Shown here piece by piece: positions 40,529 through 49,333 of a stretch of DNA of 64,000 nucleotides. Under the pieces are notes generated by a model, which had not been told where the DNA came from, searched no databases, and saw nothing but the letters and a program-made list of their open reading frames with translations. Source of the DNA: an uncultured Prevotella sp. (GTDB lineage Bacteria; Bacteroidota; Bacteroidia; Bacteroidales; Bacteroidaceae); NCBI GenBank assembly GCA_947169185.1, contig CAMVOS010000004.1:1-64000 (forward strand), written 5' to 3'. The translations under genes and the position numbers were made by a program. Numbering within the stretch: the first letter of the stretch is position 1; each line of letters opens with the position of its first letter.

Positions 40529-42448
40529 TTATTTCACCTCCTCGAAGTCAGCGTCCTGGATGTTGTCGTCCTTTGGAGCACCTTGCTGTTGAGCCTGCTG
40601 CTGACCAGCGAATGGGTTGTCCTGAGGACCAGCCTGAGCACCCTGGGCACCCTGATACATCTGCTGTGAGGCAGTCTGCCAAGCGTTGTTAAGGGCAGCG
40701 ATAGCAGTATCGATGGCAGCGATGTCGCCAGCCTTGTGGGCATCCTTCAACTGCTGGAGGGCGTTCTCGATAGCGGGCTTGTGCTCTGCAGGAATCTTGT
40801 CGCCAAGTTCCTTCAGCTGGTTCTCAGTCTGGAAGATCATAGAGTCAGCCTGATTCAGCTTGTCAACACGCTCGCGCTCCTTCTTATCGTTCTCAGCATT
40901 CTGCTCTGCCTCGGCCTTCATACGGTTGATCTCGTCCTGTGACAGACCAGATGAAGCCTCAATGCGGATAGCCTGCTCCTTACCTGTAGCCTTATCCTTG
41001 GCAGATACCTTCAGGATACCGTTGGCATCGATGTCGAAGGTTACCTCAATCTGAGGAATACCACGACGGGCAGGAGCGATACCAGTCAGGTTGAACTGAC
41101 CAATCGACTTGTTCTGAGCGGCCATAGGACGCTCACCCTGCAGAACGTGGATGGTTACCTCTGTCTGATTGTCAGCCGCGGTAGAGAACGTCTCACTCTT
41201 CTTGCAAGGGATGGTTGTGTTGGCCTCGATGAGCTTGGTCATCACACCACCCATGGTCTCGATACCCAGTGTCAGAGGAGTAACGTCGAGCAGTACGATG
41301 TCGCCTACGCCACCTTCCTTGTTCAGGATAGCACCCTGGATAGAAGCACCTACGGCTACAACCTCGTCAGGATTTACACCCTTTGAAGGCTCCTTGCCGA
41401 AGTAGTTCTTAACCAGAGTCTGAACTGCTGGGATACGGCTTGAACCACCTACGAGGATAACCTCGTCGATATCGGCTGTTGTGAGGTGTGCATCAGCGAT
41501 AGCCTTCTGACATGGAGCCAGACAAGCCTGAATCAGATCGTGAGCCAGCTGCTCGAACTTAGCACGTGTCAAGGTTTTCACAAGGTGCTTGGGAACACCA
41601 GCTACAGGCATGATGTATGGCAAGTTGATCTCAGTAGATGTGCTTGAAGACAGCTCAATCTTAGCCTTCTCAGCAGCCTCCTTCAGACGCTGCATAGCCA
41701 TTGGATCGCTCTTCAGGTCAGCACCCTCGTCGTTCTTGAACTCCTGTACCAGCCAGTCGATGATGACCTGGTCGAAGTCATCACCACCAAGGTGAGTATC
41801 ACCATTGGTAGACAGTACCTCGAAGACACCACCACCAAACTCCAGGATTGAGATATCGAATGTACCACCACCAAGGTCGAACACGGCAATCTTCATATCC
41901 TTGTTAGCCTTGTCAACACCATAAGCTAGAGCGGCTGCTGTAGGCTCATTGACGATACGCTTTACATCAAGACCTGCAATCTGACCAGCCTCCTTGGTAG
42001 CCTGACGCTGAGAGTCAGAGAAGTAGGCAGGTACGGTGATGACAGCCTCTGTCACCTCCTGTCCGAGGTAGTCCTCAGCTGTCTTCTTCATCTTCTGCAG
42101 AACCATAGCAGAAATCTCCTGTGGTGTGTACTTGCGACCATTGATGTCAACACGGGGATAGCCACCCTCGTTAACAACTAAATAAGGTACGCGCGAGATT
42201 TCCTTCTCGGTCTGCTGCCAGTTCTCACCCATGAAACGCTTGATAGAGTAAACAGTGTTCTTAGGATTAGTGATGGCCTGACGCTTAGCAGGGTCACCGA
42301 TCTTACGCTCACCGTTGTCAACAAAACCAACTACTGAAGGTGTTGTACGCTTACCCTCGCTGTTGGCAATTACTACTGGCTCGTTACCCTCGAATACGGC
42401 AACGCAGCTGTTGGTAGTTCCTAAATCGATTCCAATAATCTTTCCCAT
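40529..42448 (-). CDS. dnaK: Chaperone DnaK (Hsp70)
   Basis: DnaK (639 residues, normal) is the ATP-dependent Hsp70 chaperone. The start [20 protein letters not shown], the motif [15 protein letters not shown], the linker [14 protein letters not shown] and the C-terminal glutamine-rich lid ending DADFEEVK are all present. It is monocistronic here; grpE and dnaJ are not adjacent. No CIRCE element is seen. Instead a sigma-54 type promoter lies 51 nt upstream and a palindrome further up. Confidence 0.97.
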   Translation of the reverse strand: MGKIIGIDLGTTNSCVAVFEGNEPVVIANSEGKRTTPSVVGFVDNGERKIGDPAKRQAITNPKNTVYSIKRFMGENWQQTEKEISRVPYLVVNEGGYPRVDINGRKYTPQEISAMVLQKMKKTAEDYLGQEVTEAVITVPAYFSDSQRQATKEAGQIAGLDVKRIVNEPTAAALAYGVDKANKDMKIAVFDLGGGTFDISILEFGGGVFEVLSTNGDTHLGGDDFDQVIIDWLVQEFKNDEGADLKSDPMAMQRLKEAAEKAKIELSSSTSTEINLPYIMPVAGVPKHLVKTLTRAKFEQLAHDLIQACLAPCQKAIADAHLTTADIDEVILVGGSSRIPAVQTLVKNYFGKEPSKGVNPDEVVAVGASIQGAILNKEGGVGDIVLLDVTPLTLGIETMGGVMTKLIEANTTIPCKKSETFSTAADNQTEVTIHVLQGERPMAAQNKSIGQFNLTGIAPARRGIPQIEVTFDIDANGILKVSAKDKATGKEQAIRIEASSGLSQDEINRMKAEAEQNAENDKKERERVDKLNQADSMIFQTENQLKELGDKIPAEHKPAIENALQQLKDAHKAGDIAAIDTAIAALNNAWQTASQQMYQGAQGAQAGPQDNPFAGQQQAQQQGAPKDDNIQDADFEEVK

Positions 42449-42498
42449 AATTCTATATTTTTTAATTGTTAATATGCATAATTTGTCACTGAGTCACC

Positions 42499-42515
42499 TG
42501 CAAAGCATGTGCCAA
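42499..42515 (-). promoter_or_regulatory. Sigma-54 (RpoN) type promoter of dnaK
   Basis: The minus strand reads TTGGCACATGCTTTGCA: TGGCAC (-24), 5 nt, TTGCA (-12), a perfect match to TGGCAC-N5-TTGCW. The predicted start of transcription is near 42488, giving a 40-nt leader. No TAnnTTTG box is evident between here and the gene. Confidence 0.6.
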
Positions 42516-42540
42516 AAGAAGAAAAAAGTGGTATATTAGT

Positions 42541-42553
42541 GCCAATTTGGCAT
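42541..42553. promoter_or_regulatory. TGCCAATTTGGCA palindrome upstream of dnaK
   Basis: A perfect 13-bp palindrome (one central base) 26 nt upstream of the -24 element. It is in a suitable place for an activator of sigma-54 polymerase or for another regulator shared with the divergent gene at 42679. Confidence 0.5.
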
Positions 42554-42635
42554 AAGTTTGTCACAATCGAATAAAAAAATACATTTATTATTAGAGTTTT
42601 AGTGCCTTAAAATTTGTGTTTCCATTTTTTTTATC

Positions 42636-42643
42636 TATCTTTG
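42636..42643 (+). promoter_or_regulatory. -7 box of the GLUG protein gene
   Basis: TATCTTTG, 36 nt before ATG 42679. Confidence 0.55.
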
Positions 42644-42678
42644 CACCATAATTATTGATCAATAGCGAAAACGACATC

Positions 42679-45219
42679 ATGATGAAACGAACGCTTTTAA
42701 TGCTCGGAATGGCATTTGCCACGATGGCAGTATGGGCACAGAGTACTGGTTGGTCGGCAGGTATGGGAACCTTGAACGATCCTTATCAAATTAGTAATCT
42801 CCAAGACTTGCAGGCTTTGGCGACAGATGTTAATGCTGGCAAGACCTTTAATGGCATCTTTTTTAAGTTGACCTCAGACATCGACTTGAGCAAGCATTTC
42901 AATGCAAAACTGAATAAGAGTTGGACACCAATAGGTAATTCTGGTAATGAAGGCTTTGCGGGCGTCTTAGATGGTGATAACCATGTTATTACAGGTCTTT
43001 ACATCTATAATAAAGACGACAAACAAGCCCTCTTTGGTTTTATCAATGGCGGTACCGTCAAGAATTTGGTGCTTAAGGATTGTAATGTCACAGCTAATAG
43101 TCAGGTAGCTGGTATCGCAGGTATGAATAGTGGTACCATTAGCAATTGTTCTGTGTTGGGTGGTGCCGTTCATTTGATAGGTTCTTTTGGTGATGGTGGC
43201 ATGATTGCCGGAAATTGTAAAAATGGCGCTATTGACGGTTGCTATGTAGAACGAGCTACGCTGTCTGGTAACTATAGCTGTAATATTGGACTTATTGTTG
43301 GTAAGGCTAATGGAAGCTTGGTAAGCAATAGTAATGTCAAAGACTCAGAACTGTCTGGTGGCGTTCATAAAGGTGCTATCCTGGGTTATAATGGTGGAAA
43401 AATGAAACTGGAGAAAAATTACTATTCTGCCAATATAAAAGGAGCGAAAGGCGGTTGTGATGATAAGGATATTAATAATCCAAAGAATCCTGAAGGTGCC
43501 ATAAGAATTGGTGCTACGTCCACTATTGCTACGTCAGCACTTGTTGTGACTGCGCCAAATGTTTTTGAGACCAATAATAATCAGTCTCAACCTCAGAACA
43601 AGACTTATACTGAGGATGAGTTGTGGCCATCCGCATCGCCGCAAACAACTAATGTGTCTACAGGTAGTCAAGAATCAGAGTTATGGCCTTCATCAGTACC
43701 GAGCGAAAAAGCCCATACGGTGCAGAAACCTGCTCAACAGCCTTCGGCAGTTACTGCTCCTGCTAAACAGGACGCTCCCACCAAACAGGAAACTCCTGCA
43801 GGAAAACCGAATCTAATAACGAATGTTGAAGCGCTTACACCAGCTAAAGTTGCTCCCAATAGCTCTTATATCGTTAAGACTAAGGGCGTGCAACCTGTGG
43901 TAAAGATGACCAAGGTGACTGCTCCAGGACAGATTAAGGAGGAAGAAGTGGAGCCAGCAGACTTTATGGGCAAGAATTTCCGCTATGTTAGTATGTGTGA
44001 TTGGAAAAAAGGTATGCGTTTTATGGTAATACCTGAGAAATACGATTTGCTAGTTAATACCTTCTGTGATGCAGTCACGGGTAAGGAGGTTAGTAGCAGT
44101 CGTCTGCGCCATAAGATAATGGTATATAAAGGTCATGAGGATATGCCTAACGGACGTGTTCATGTGAATTTCTCTTGTGAGGACGACAAGAAGAACTACT
44201 ACTATGAGTTGCCAAACGGAACCTTCGATGACTATTGTTTTGGTAAGATGGGTGTTCCTACACTGGCCTATCTGGGCGATGTGGACAAAGCACGTGAGTT
44301 GCTGATGAATCAGATGATGTTGACACGTACTGAGTTCTTCCGTGAGGATACCGAGTGGGATGGCAATGGATACAAAGAAGTACGTTATCCCAAGAATAAA
44401 GTGGTGACAGTAAAAGCTGTTGGTGTGGGCACTCGTTCGTTCCCAGTAAAGATTATCGTTGAGGACGAGGATGGCAATCAGTTCTATCAGAATGTAGCAA
44501 TGTCGAAGATTAACAGTGGTATGCGTGATGATGAATTCTCTGTTGACAATGAGAAATTCCTCTTCCAAGGCTCGTTTGAGTTTACTGGTGGCGAGATGGC
44601 TGTATCGACTGATATTAGGAGCTACTTGAATCAGACAGTTCATACTATTGTGTCTACGAGCATGAGCAGTAAGGGCTCTGGTAAGGTTCGTGATGTCAAA
44701 GTGCCTCGTTTCACAGGTTTTATTATTGACGAAATCAATTCTGTCAAGGATAGTCGTTATTACACGTTAACGCTGCGTGAGACGGAGACGCGTCGTATCT
44801 ACTACAAAGATGTCTTGTTTAGTGAAAAAGACCTGATGGAACTTCGCGACGCCTCGAAGGACGACTACTTTGGTTATATCTTCGGTATGGGAGAAGGTGC
44901 ACTGCGCAATACTAGTCTTGAAACACGTACCGCCATTCGTGAAGGTCGTGTGATTCCTGGCATGTCGGAAGACGAGGTGCTGATGGCTGTGGGTGAGCCT
45001 TTACAGAAGACGAAAGATAGCAATGGAGTACGCGAGTGGATCTACAACCGTTCAAATGGTGTGCTGTTAGTGGTACAGTTCAATGCGAAGGGTAAGGTCA
45101 GTAAGGCTGGTGGTCGCGCAACAAAGGCCACTAAGTTCTTTGGTGGTAAGAAGGCTGCCAAGACGACAGGTGACACAACAGGTGATAAGACGAAGAATGG
45201 CACACCATTGGAAAATTAA
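42679..45219 (+). CDS. Secreted GLUG-repeat protein with SmpA-like C-terminus
   Basis: From the ATG pair at 42679/42682 the product is about 846 residues with signal peptide MMKRTLLMLGMAFATMAVWA. The first 250 residues match the GLUG type of beta-helix (ISNLQDLQALATDV, WTPIGN-GFAGVLDG, VKNLVLKDCNVT, GMNSGTISNCSV). A Pro/Gln-rich linker carrying ELWPS twice follows (about 320-400). The rest is unrecognised apart from an SmpA/OmlA-like end (GMSEDEVLMAVGEPLQKTKD, EWIYNRSNGVLLVV). It is probably surface-exposed or periplasmic. It lies upstream of two paralogous lipoprotein genes. Confidence 0.72.
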   Translation: MMKRTLLMLGMAFATMAVWAQSTGWSAGMGTLNDPYQISNLQDLQALATDVNAGKTFNGIFFKLTSDIDLSKHFNAKLNKSWTPIGNSGNEGFAGVLDGDNHVITGLYIYNKDDKQALFGFINGGTVKNLVLKDCNVTANSQVAGIAGMNSGTISNCSVLGGAVHLIGSFGDGGMIAGNCKNGAIDGCYVERATLSGNYSCNIGLIVGKANGSLVSNSNVKDSELSGGVHKGAILGYNGGKMKLEKNYYSANIKGAKGGCDDKDINNPKNPEGAIRIGATSTIATSALVVTAPNVFETNNNQSQPQNKTYTEDELWPSASPQTTNVSTGSQESELWPSSVPSEKAHTVQKPAQQPSAVTAPAKQDAPTKQETPAGKPNLITNVEALTPAKVAPNSSYIVKTKGVQPVVKMTKVTAPGQIKEEEVEPADFMGKNFRYVSMCDWKKGMRFMVIPEKYDLLVNTFCDAVTGKEVSSSRLRHKIMVYKGHEDMPNGRVHVNFSCEDDKKNYYYELPNGTFDDYCFGKMGVPTLAYLGDVDKARELLMNQMMLTRTEFFREDTEWDGNGYKEVRYPKNKVVTVKAVGVGTRSFPVKIIVEDEDGNQFYQNVAMSKINSGMRDDEFSVDNEKFLFQGSFEFTGGEMAVSTDIRSYLNQTVHTIVSTSMSSKGSGKVRDVKVPRFTGFIIDEINSVKDSRYYTLTLRETETRRIYYKDVLFSEKDLMELRDASKDDYFGYIFGMGEGALRNTSLETRTAIREGRVIPGMSEDEVLMAVGEPLQKTKDSNGVREWIYNRSNGVLLVVQFNAKGKVSKAGGRATKATKFFGGKKAAKTTGDTTGDKTKNGTPLEN

Positions 45220-45272
45220 CGTCAATTATGTCAAAATGTCAGTAATTGTAGTTGGAAAACGTATCATTTAAA

Positions 45273-45280
45273 TAGATTTG
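45273..45280 (+). promoter_or_regulatory. -7 box of the small lipoprotein gene (leaderless start)
   Basis: TAGATTTG ends 5 nt before ATG 45285; TTGG at 45252-45255 is a possible -33 element with a short 17-nt spacer. Confidence 0.5.
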
Positions 45281-45284
45281 CATT

Positions 45285-45710
45285 ATGAAAAAAATTCTGT
45301 TATTGGCTTGTGTGACATTTATGTTCACCTCATGCATTACGACTGTAAAGACCGCTAAAGTCGCTGACACCAAAGGACAACTACTGAGTGCTACTGTTGC
45401 CGACCTAGAGGTGTCACCCGTGCGCGTCACTTATTCGATGGCTCCCAGCAAGGCTATTCAGCGTGTAGGACTGCACAATGTAAAGGCTGCTGCTATTCGT
45501 GAGTGTTTGGAGAAAAATGGTAATGCTGATGTGCTGGTGGATGCAGAGTATACGATTGAGAGAGAAAAGTTGCTGTTGGGCAGTCGTATCAACCTGATTA
45601 CTGTCAGTGGTCATCCCGCTCGCTACAGAGGCTATCATTCGCTGAACGACTCTGTATGGTGCAATCCGTGGTTCCGTTTGGGTTATGGCAGTGACATCAA
45701 GCATCCGTAA
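45285..45710 (+). CDS. Small lipoprotein, paralog of the next gene
   Basis: A 141-residue lipoprotein (MKKILLLACVTFMFTSC). The mature part (TVADLEVSPVRVTYSMAPSK, AIQRVGLHNVKAAAIREC, NADVLVDAEYTIE, LLLGSRINLITVSGHPARYR) is about half identical to the N-terminal half of the following gene, so the two arose by duplication. The domain is not recognised. It ends shortly after the shared part. Confidence 0.72.
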   Translation: MKKILLLACVTFMFTSCITTVKTAKVADTKGQLLSATVADLEVSPVRVTYSMAPSKAIQRVGLHNVKAAAIRECLEKNGNADVLVDAEYTIEREKLLLGSRINLITVSGHPARYRGYHSLNDSVWCNPWFRLGYGSDIKHP

Positions 45711-45745
45711 ATAACGTAGTGTAAACCTAAAATCATTTTCAGACG

Positions 45746-46813
45746 ATGAATAATGTAAAAGGTTTTATGGCATTGGCTGCCGTCGTGTTGCTGTCGTCGT
45801 GTGTCACAACGACGAAGACAGCCCGCACGGCTTCGACCAGTGCGACCATCAAGAACGCTACTGTGGCAGACTTGAGGGTCTCAGACAAGCGCGTGACTTA
45901 TACGATGAGTCCTTCCAAGGCTATTCAGCGTGCTGGTTTGAGTAATGTCAAGCAGGCAGCTATTCAGGAGGCTTTGACTTTGAATGGTAATGCTGACGTC
46001 ATGGTAGAACCCGAGTTTGTCATTGAAAAAGAGCGTTTGCTATTTGGTTCGCGTATCAATAGTATAACGGTGACAGGTCGTCCTGCCTACTATGAGAACT
46101 TCCGTACATTGCCTGATTCTGTTTGGCACAAGCCTGGGTTCTATGGTCAGCCGGAAGTGGTTTATGTCGGGACTCACGATGGAAAGCTCCTTCCTGGGTA
46201 TGGTACTCCTAAACGTGGTGGTATCGGAGGTCTTGTAGGCAAGCTATCAGGAAAGAATAAGAGCCAAAATCAAGTTAAGACAGAACGTGAAGACACCGGC
46301 TGGCGTCGCTCTGGTATGGGTGTCTATTTAACAGCTATGGGCGGTTACGAGCAGTGGAATGTAGGCTCTGGCTCTAAAGCTTCAGGTAGAAGCTATTTGC
46401 ACGATATTGAAGATCATGGTGCCTATTTTGGTAGCATGCTGACAGTCGGTTATAACGTTACCTCACACTGGTTCCTGGGTGCAGGCGCAGGAGCATATTG
46501 GAGTGGTCGTAAGGATATGTGTAATGTGCCTATCTATGGCAATATCCGTTATAATTTCTCTGGCCGCAAAAAAAGTACTTGGTTCCTTGACTATAAGGGA
46601 GGCGTGAATGTTGTTCCCAACACGAAATCATTGAAGAGCGGCGTGATGTTAGCTTTCTCCTTGGGCCGTGACTTTGGAGGCTTTGAATTGGCAGCTCAGA
46701 CCATGTATGTGCAGTCTAAGAATACTGATGACATGTTTTGGGGGGATACTACCTATAAGGATGTCAAGTGGGAAGTGCCACATGTTGGATTGGTATTGGG
46801 TATTGCACTCTAA
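45746..46813 (+). CDS. Lipoprotein-type domain plus outer-membrane beta-barrel-like protein
   Basis: A 355-residue protein starting with a lipoprotein signal (MNNVKGFMALAAVVLLSSC). Residues 20-135 are the domain shared with the gene before it. After a basic linker (GKLSGKNKSQNQVKTERED) the last 170 residues look like outer-membrane beta strands with alternating aromatic residues (GMGVYLTAMGGYEQWNVG, WFLGAGAGAYWSG, VKWEVPHVGLVLGIAL). A terminator follows at 46834-46871. Function unknown. Confidence 0.7.
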   Translation: MNNVKGFMALAAVVLLSSCVTTTKTARTASTSATIKNATVADLRVSDKRVTYTMSPSKAIQRAGLSNVKQAAIQEALTLNGNADVMVEPEFVIEKERLLFGSRINSITVTGRPAYYENFRTLPDSVWHKPGFYGQPEVVYVGTHDGKLLPGYGTPKRGGIGGLVGKLSGKNKSQNQVKTEREDTGWRRSGMGVYLTAMGGYEQWNVGSGSKASGRSYLHDIEDHGAYFGSMLTVGYNVTSHWFLGAGAGAYWSGRKDMCNVPIYGNIRYNFSGRKKSTWFLDYKGGVNVVPNTKSLKSGVMLAFSLGRDFGGFELAAQTMYVQSKNTDDMFWGDTTYKDVKWEVPHVGLVLGIAL

Positions 46814-46833
46814 GAAATGTCTGGCACAGAATT

Positions 46834-46871
46834 AAAAAAGGTAAGAAACGGTTTCGTTTCTTACCTTTTTT
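46834..46871. terminator. Bidirectional terminator between the barrel-protein gene and recA
   Basis: AAAAAAGGTAAGAAACG pairs with CGTTTCTTACCTTTTTT around a short loop. A and T runs on both sides let it serve both convergent genes. Confidence 0.92.
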
Positions 46872-46879
46872 GTAATGTT

Positions 46880-47911
46880 TTACTTTTGTTCTTTGAGCTT
46901 CTCCATGACCTTAGCTTCCAACTCTTCAGCCAGTTCAGGATTGTCCTTCAACATCTCTTTCACCGCTGCATCACCCTGTCCCAGTTTGGTATCTCCATAG
47001 CTAAACCATGAACCTTTCTTAGTAATGATTTCGTACTCAACGCCCAGGTCAACAATCTCGCCAATCTTCGAGATTCCTTCACCAAACATAATCTCAAATT
47101 CTGCCTTACGGAAGGGAGGAGCCACTTTGTTCTTCACCACCTTCACCTTGACTTTGTTACCGATGACGTTTTCCTCTTCTTTGATGGACTGCGACTTGCG
47201 GATATCCAAACGGACGGAAGCATAGAACTTCAGGGCATTACCACCAGTAGTCGTCTCAGGATTGCCAAACATCACACCAATCTTTTCACGCAACTGGTTG
47301 ATGAAGATACAAGTAGTCTTGGTCTTGGCAATGGTACCTGTCAGTTTGCGAAGGGCCTGTGACATCAGACGAGCATGCAAACCCACAGCAGAATCGCCCA
47401 TATCGCCCTCAATCTCTTTCTTAGGCGTCAGCGCTGCCACAGAATCAACAACGAGAATGTCGACAGCACTTGAGCGAATCAGCTGATCAGCAATCTCCAA
47501 TGCCTGCTCGCCATTGTCAGGCTGCGAGATTATTAGGTTGTCAATGTCGACACCCAGTTTTTCTGCATAGAAACGGTCGAAGGCATGCTCCGCATCAATA
47601 AAAGCGGCCGTACCACCAGCCTTCTGGCACTCAGCAATGGCGTGAATAGCCAGTGTGGTCTTACCAGACGACTCAGGACCATAGATCTCGATGATACGTC
47701 CCTTGGGATAGCCACCAACGCCCAATGCTGCGTTCAGTCCTATAGAACCAGTGGGGATGACCTCTACATTCTCTATCTTCTCGTCGCCCATCTTCATGAT
47801 GCTGCCCTTGCCAAAGTCCTTCTCAATCTTGGCCATAGCAGCCTGTAGGGCTTTCATCTTTTGTTCTTGCGGAGTCAACTGCTCCTCTTTTTTTTCTTCT
47901 TTCTTTGCCAT
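46880..47911 (-). CDS. recA: Recombinase RecA
   Basis: RecA (343 residues) is the strand-exchange protein of homologous recombination. Walker A GPESSGKT lies at about 75-82; the [15 protein letters not shown] motif and the acidic C-terminus are present. No promoter box is seen directly upstream. The 87-nt gap to the upstream gene is filled by 8-bp repeats, so recA is probably transcribed from the promoter at 49917-49924 or from a non-standard site. No SOS box is recognisable. Confidence 0.97.
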   Translation of the reverse strand: MAKKEEKKEEQLTPQEQKMKALQAAMAKIEKDFGKGSIMKMGDEKIENVEVIPTGSIGLNAALGVGGYPKGRIIEIYGPESSGKTTLAIHAIAECQKAGGTAAFIDAEHAFDRFYAEKLGVDIDNLIISQPDNGEQALEIADQLIRSSAVDILVVDSVAALTPKKEIEGDMGDSAVGLHARLMSQALRKLTGTIAKTKTTCIFINQLREKIGVMFGNPETTTGGNALKFYASVRLDIRKSQSIKEEENVIGNKVKVKVVKNKVAPPFRKAEFEIMFGEGISKIGEIVDLGVEYEIITKKGSWFSYGDTKLGQGDAAVKEMLKDNPELAEELEAKVMEKLKEQK

Positions 47912-47916
47912 AATAT

Positions 47917-47996
47917 TTTTCGTTATTTCGTTATTTCGTTATTTCGTTATTTCGATGTTTCGATGCTTCGAGATTTCGATATTCCGATATTTCGAG
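47917..47996. repeat. Ten 8-bp repeats between recA and the upstream gene
   Basis: Ten consecutive octamers around ATTTCGTT/ATTTCGAT: exact copies at 47925-47948, then diverging ones to 47996. They fill the gap from 5 nt before the recA ATG to 2 nt from the stop of the upstream gene. The same octamer type (TTATTTNG) occurs at 49306-49329. Confidence 0.9.
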
Positions 47997-47998
47997 GA

Positions 47999-49264
47999 TT
48001 ACAGTTCTAAGTCGCCATCGTGGATTTCATGCCAAGGCAGACCTTGTTTGTTCAGTTGTTCCATAAAAGGATCGGGATCGAACTCTTCGACATTGTGTAC
48101 GCCAGGCTTCTTCCAAAGTCCCTTGCAGAACATCATAGCACCAATCATGGCAGGAACGCCAGTGGTGTAAGAGACGCCCTGCATACCTGTCTCTTCGTAA
48201 GCAGCACGGTGTGAGCAGTTGTTATAGACGTAATAGGTATGCTCCTTGCCATCGTTGCCGATACCACGGATGCGACAGCCGATAGAGGTCTGACCCTCGT
48301 AGTTCTCGCCCAAATCCTGTGGGTTAGGCAGTACAGCCTTCAGGAACTGCAGAGGAACGATCTTCACCTTTGCTGTACCTGTGCCATCAGCCAGAGGAGC
48401 CTCGTATTCCACTTCGTCAATACGGCTCATACCGATGTTCTGAATCACTTCCAGGTGTTTCAGGTACTGCTGACCAAAGGTCATCCAGAAGCGGGCACGC
48501 TTGATGGTGGGGTAGTTGATAACCAGCGACTCAATCTCCTCGTGGTGCAACAGGTAGCTGTCGCGAGGACCAATCTCAGGATAGTTCAGATCTTTGTGGA
48601 TCTCGAGTGGCTCTGTCTCCACCCACTTGCCATTTTCCCAATAGAGTCCCTTCTGGGTAATCTCACGGATGTTGATCTCTGGGTTGAAGTTGGTAGCGAA
48701 AGCTTTATGGTGGTCGCCTGCATTACAGTCGACGATGTCCAGATACTGAATCTCCTTAAAATGGTGTTTGGCAGCATAAGCGGTATAGATGCTGGTTACA
48801 CCCGGGTCAAAACCACAGCCGAGGATAGCGGTAAGACCAGCCTGTTCGAAGCGCTCGCGATAAGCCCACTGCCATGAGTACTCAAAGTGAGCCTCGTCCT
48901 TTGGCTCGTAGTTAGCAGTATCCAGATAGCTGCATCCGCAAGCCAGACAGGCATCCATGATGGTCAGGTCTTGATAAGGCAAAGCCAGATTGATAACCAA
49001 TTCGGGCTTATAGTCATTGAAGAGTGCCTTCAACTGTTCTACATCGTCAGCGTCAACCTGGGCAGTCTTGATTTTTAGAGGTGAGTGGTGAGAGGTGAGA
49101 GGTGAGAGAATACCTTTTTCCTCTATTGCTTTTACTATCGCATCGCATTTCTCTTTGCGACGCGATGCAATCATAAACTCCGTAAAAACGTCAGCATTCT
49201 GAGCAATCTTGAATGCTGCTACAGTAGCGACGCCACCGGCGCCAATCATTAATACTCTACTCAT
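47999..49264 (-). CDS. Carboxynorspermidine/carboxyspermidine dehydrogenase
   Basis: A 421-residue saccharopine-dehydrogenase-family enzyme. The N-terminal Rossmann motif is MIGAGGVATVAAFKIAQ; further motifs are NLALPYQDLTIMDACL, YLDTANYEP and GCGFDPGVTSIYTAYA. In Bacteroides thetaiotaomicron this family makes carboxyspermidine from putrescine and aspartate semialdehyde with NADPH; a decarboxylase completes spermidine synthesis. The decarboxylase gene is not in the window. Residues about 50-64 (GILSPLTSHHSPLK) come from the GAGAGGT-heptamer cassette at 49072-49114 and are unlikely to be ancestral. The gene lies between repeat-filled gaps, in line with recA. Confidence 0.87.
   Translation of the reverse strand: MSRVLMIGAGGVATVAAFKIAQNADVFTEFMIASRRKEKCDAIVKAIEEKGILSPLTSHHSPLKIKTAQVDADDVEQLKALFNDYKPELVINLALPYQDLTIMDACLACGCSYLDTANYEPKDEAHFEYSWQWAYRERFEQAGLTAILGCGFDPGVTSIYTAYAAKHHFKEIQYLDIVDCNAGDHHKAFATNFNPEINIREITQKGLYWENGKWVETEPLEIHKDLNYPEIGPRDSYLLHHEEIESLVINYPTIKRARFWMTFGQQYLKHLEVIQNIGMSRIDEVEYEAPLADGTGTAKVKIVPLQFLKAVLPNPQDLGENYEGQTSIGCRIRGIGNDGKEHTYYVYNNCSHRAAYEETGMQGVSYTTGVPAMIGAMMFCKGLWKKPGVHNVEEFDPDPFMEQLNKQGLPWHEIHDGDLEL
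49072..49114. repeat. GAGAGGT-heptamer cassette inside the dehydrogenase gene
   Basis: The plus strand reads TTTTT, then tandem AGAGGTG-type heptamers, then AGAATACC. It matches the cassette arms inside the sugar transporter gene (35 of 39 positions to 6661-6700 in the same orientation, and to the complement of 6726-6765). It is translated in a different frame from the copy in the transporter. Confidence 0.85.
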
Positions 49265-49265
49265 C

Positions 49266-49329
49266 TTGTCAATTTACAATTTTACAATTTACTATTTACA
49301 ATTTATTTAGTTATTTGGTTATTGTATTA
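49266..49329. repeat. Heptamer and octamer spacer before the dehydrogenase gene
   Basis: Five units of CAATTTA type (7-8 bp, 49270-49305) are followed by three octamers (TTTAGTTA, TTTGGTTA, TTGTATTA). Together they fill the 69-nt gap between two genes on the minus strand. In gene sense the heptamer is TAAATTG, as before the DUF5107 gene. Confidence 0.85.
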
Positions 49330-49333
49330 TTCC

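Noticed and set aside
42545..42565. Second sigma-54 promoter from the TTGGCAC of the palindrome
   Set aside because: The -24 part fits, but there is no GC-type -12 element at the right distance.
42454..42654. CIRCE/HrcA operator for dnaK
   Set aside because: No TTAGCACTC-N9-GAGTGCTAA was found; the palindrome present (TGCCAATTTGGCA) is different.
43559..43816. Heptamer repeats in the linker of the GLUG protein gene
   Set aside because: The segment is low in complexity (Pro, Gln, Ser), but no exact 7-, 8- or 9-bp period could be seen.
45711..45745. Promoter between the two paralogous lipoprotein genes
   Set aside because: The 35-nt gap has no TAnnTTTG box; co-transcription is more likely.
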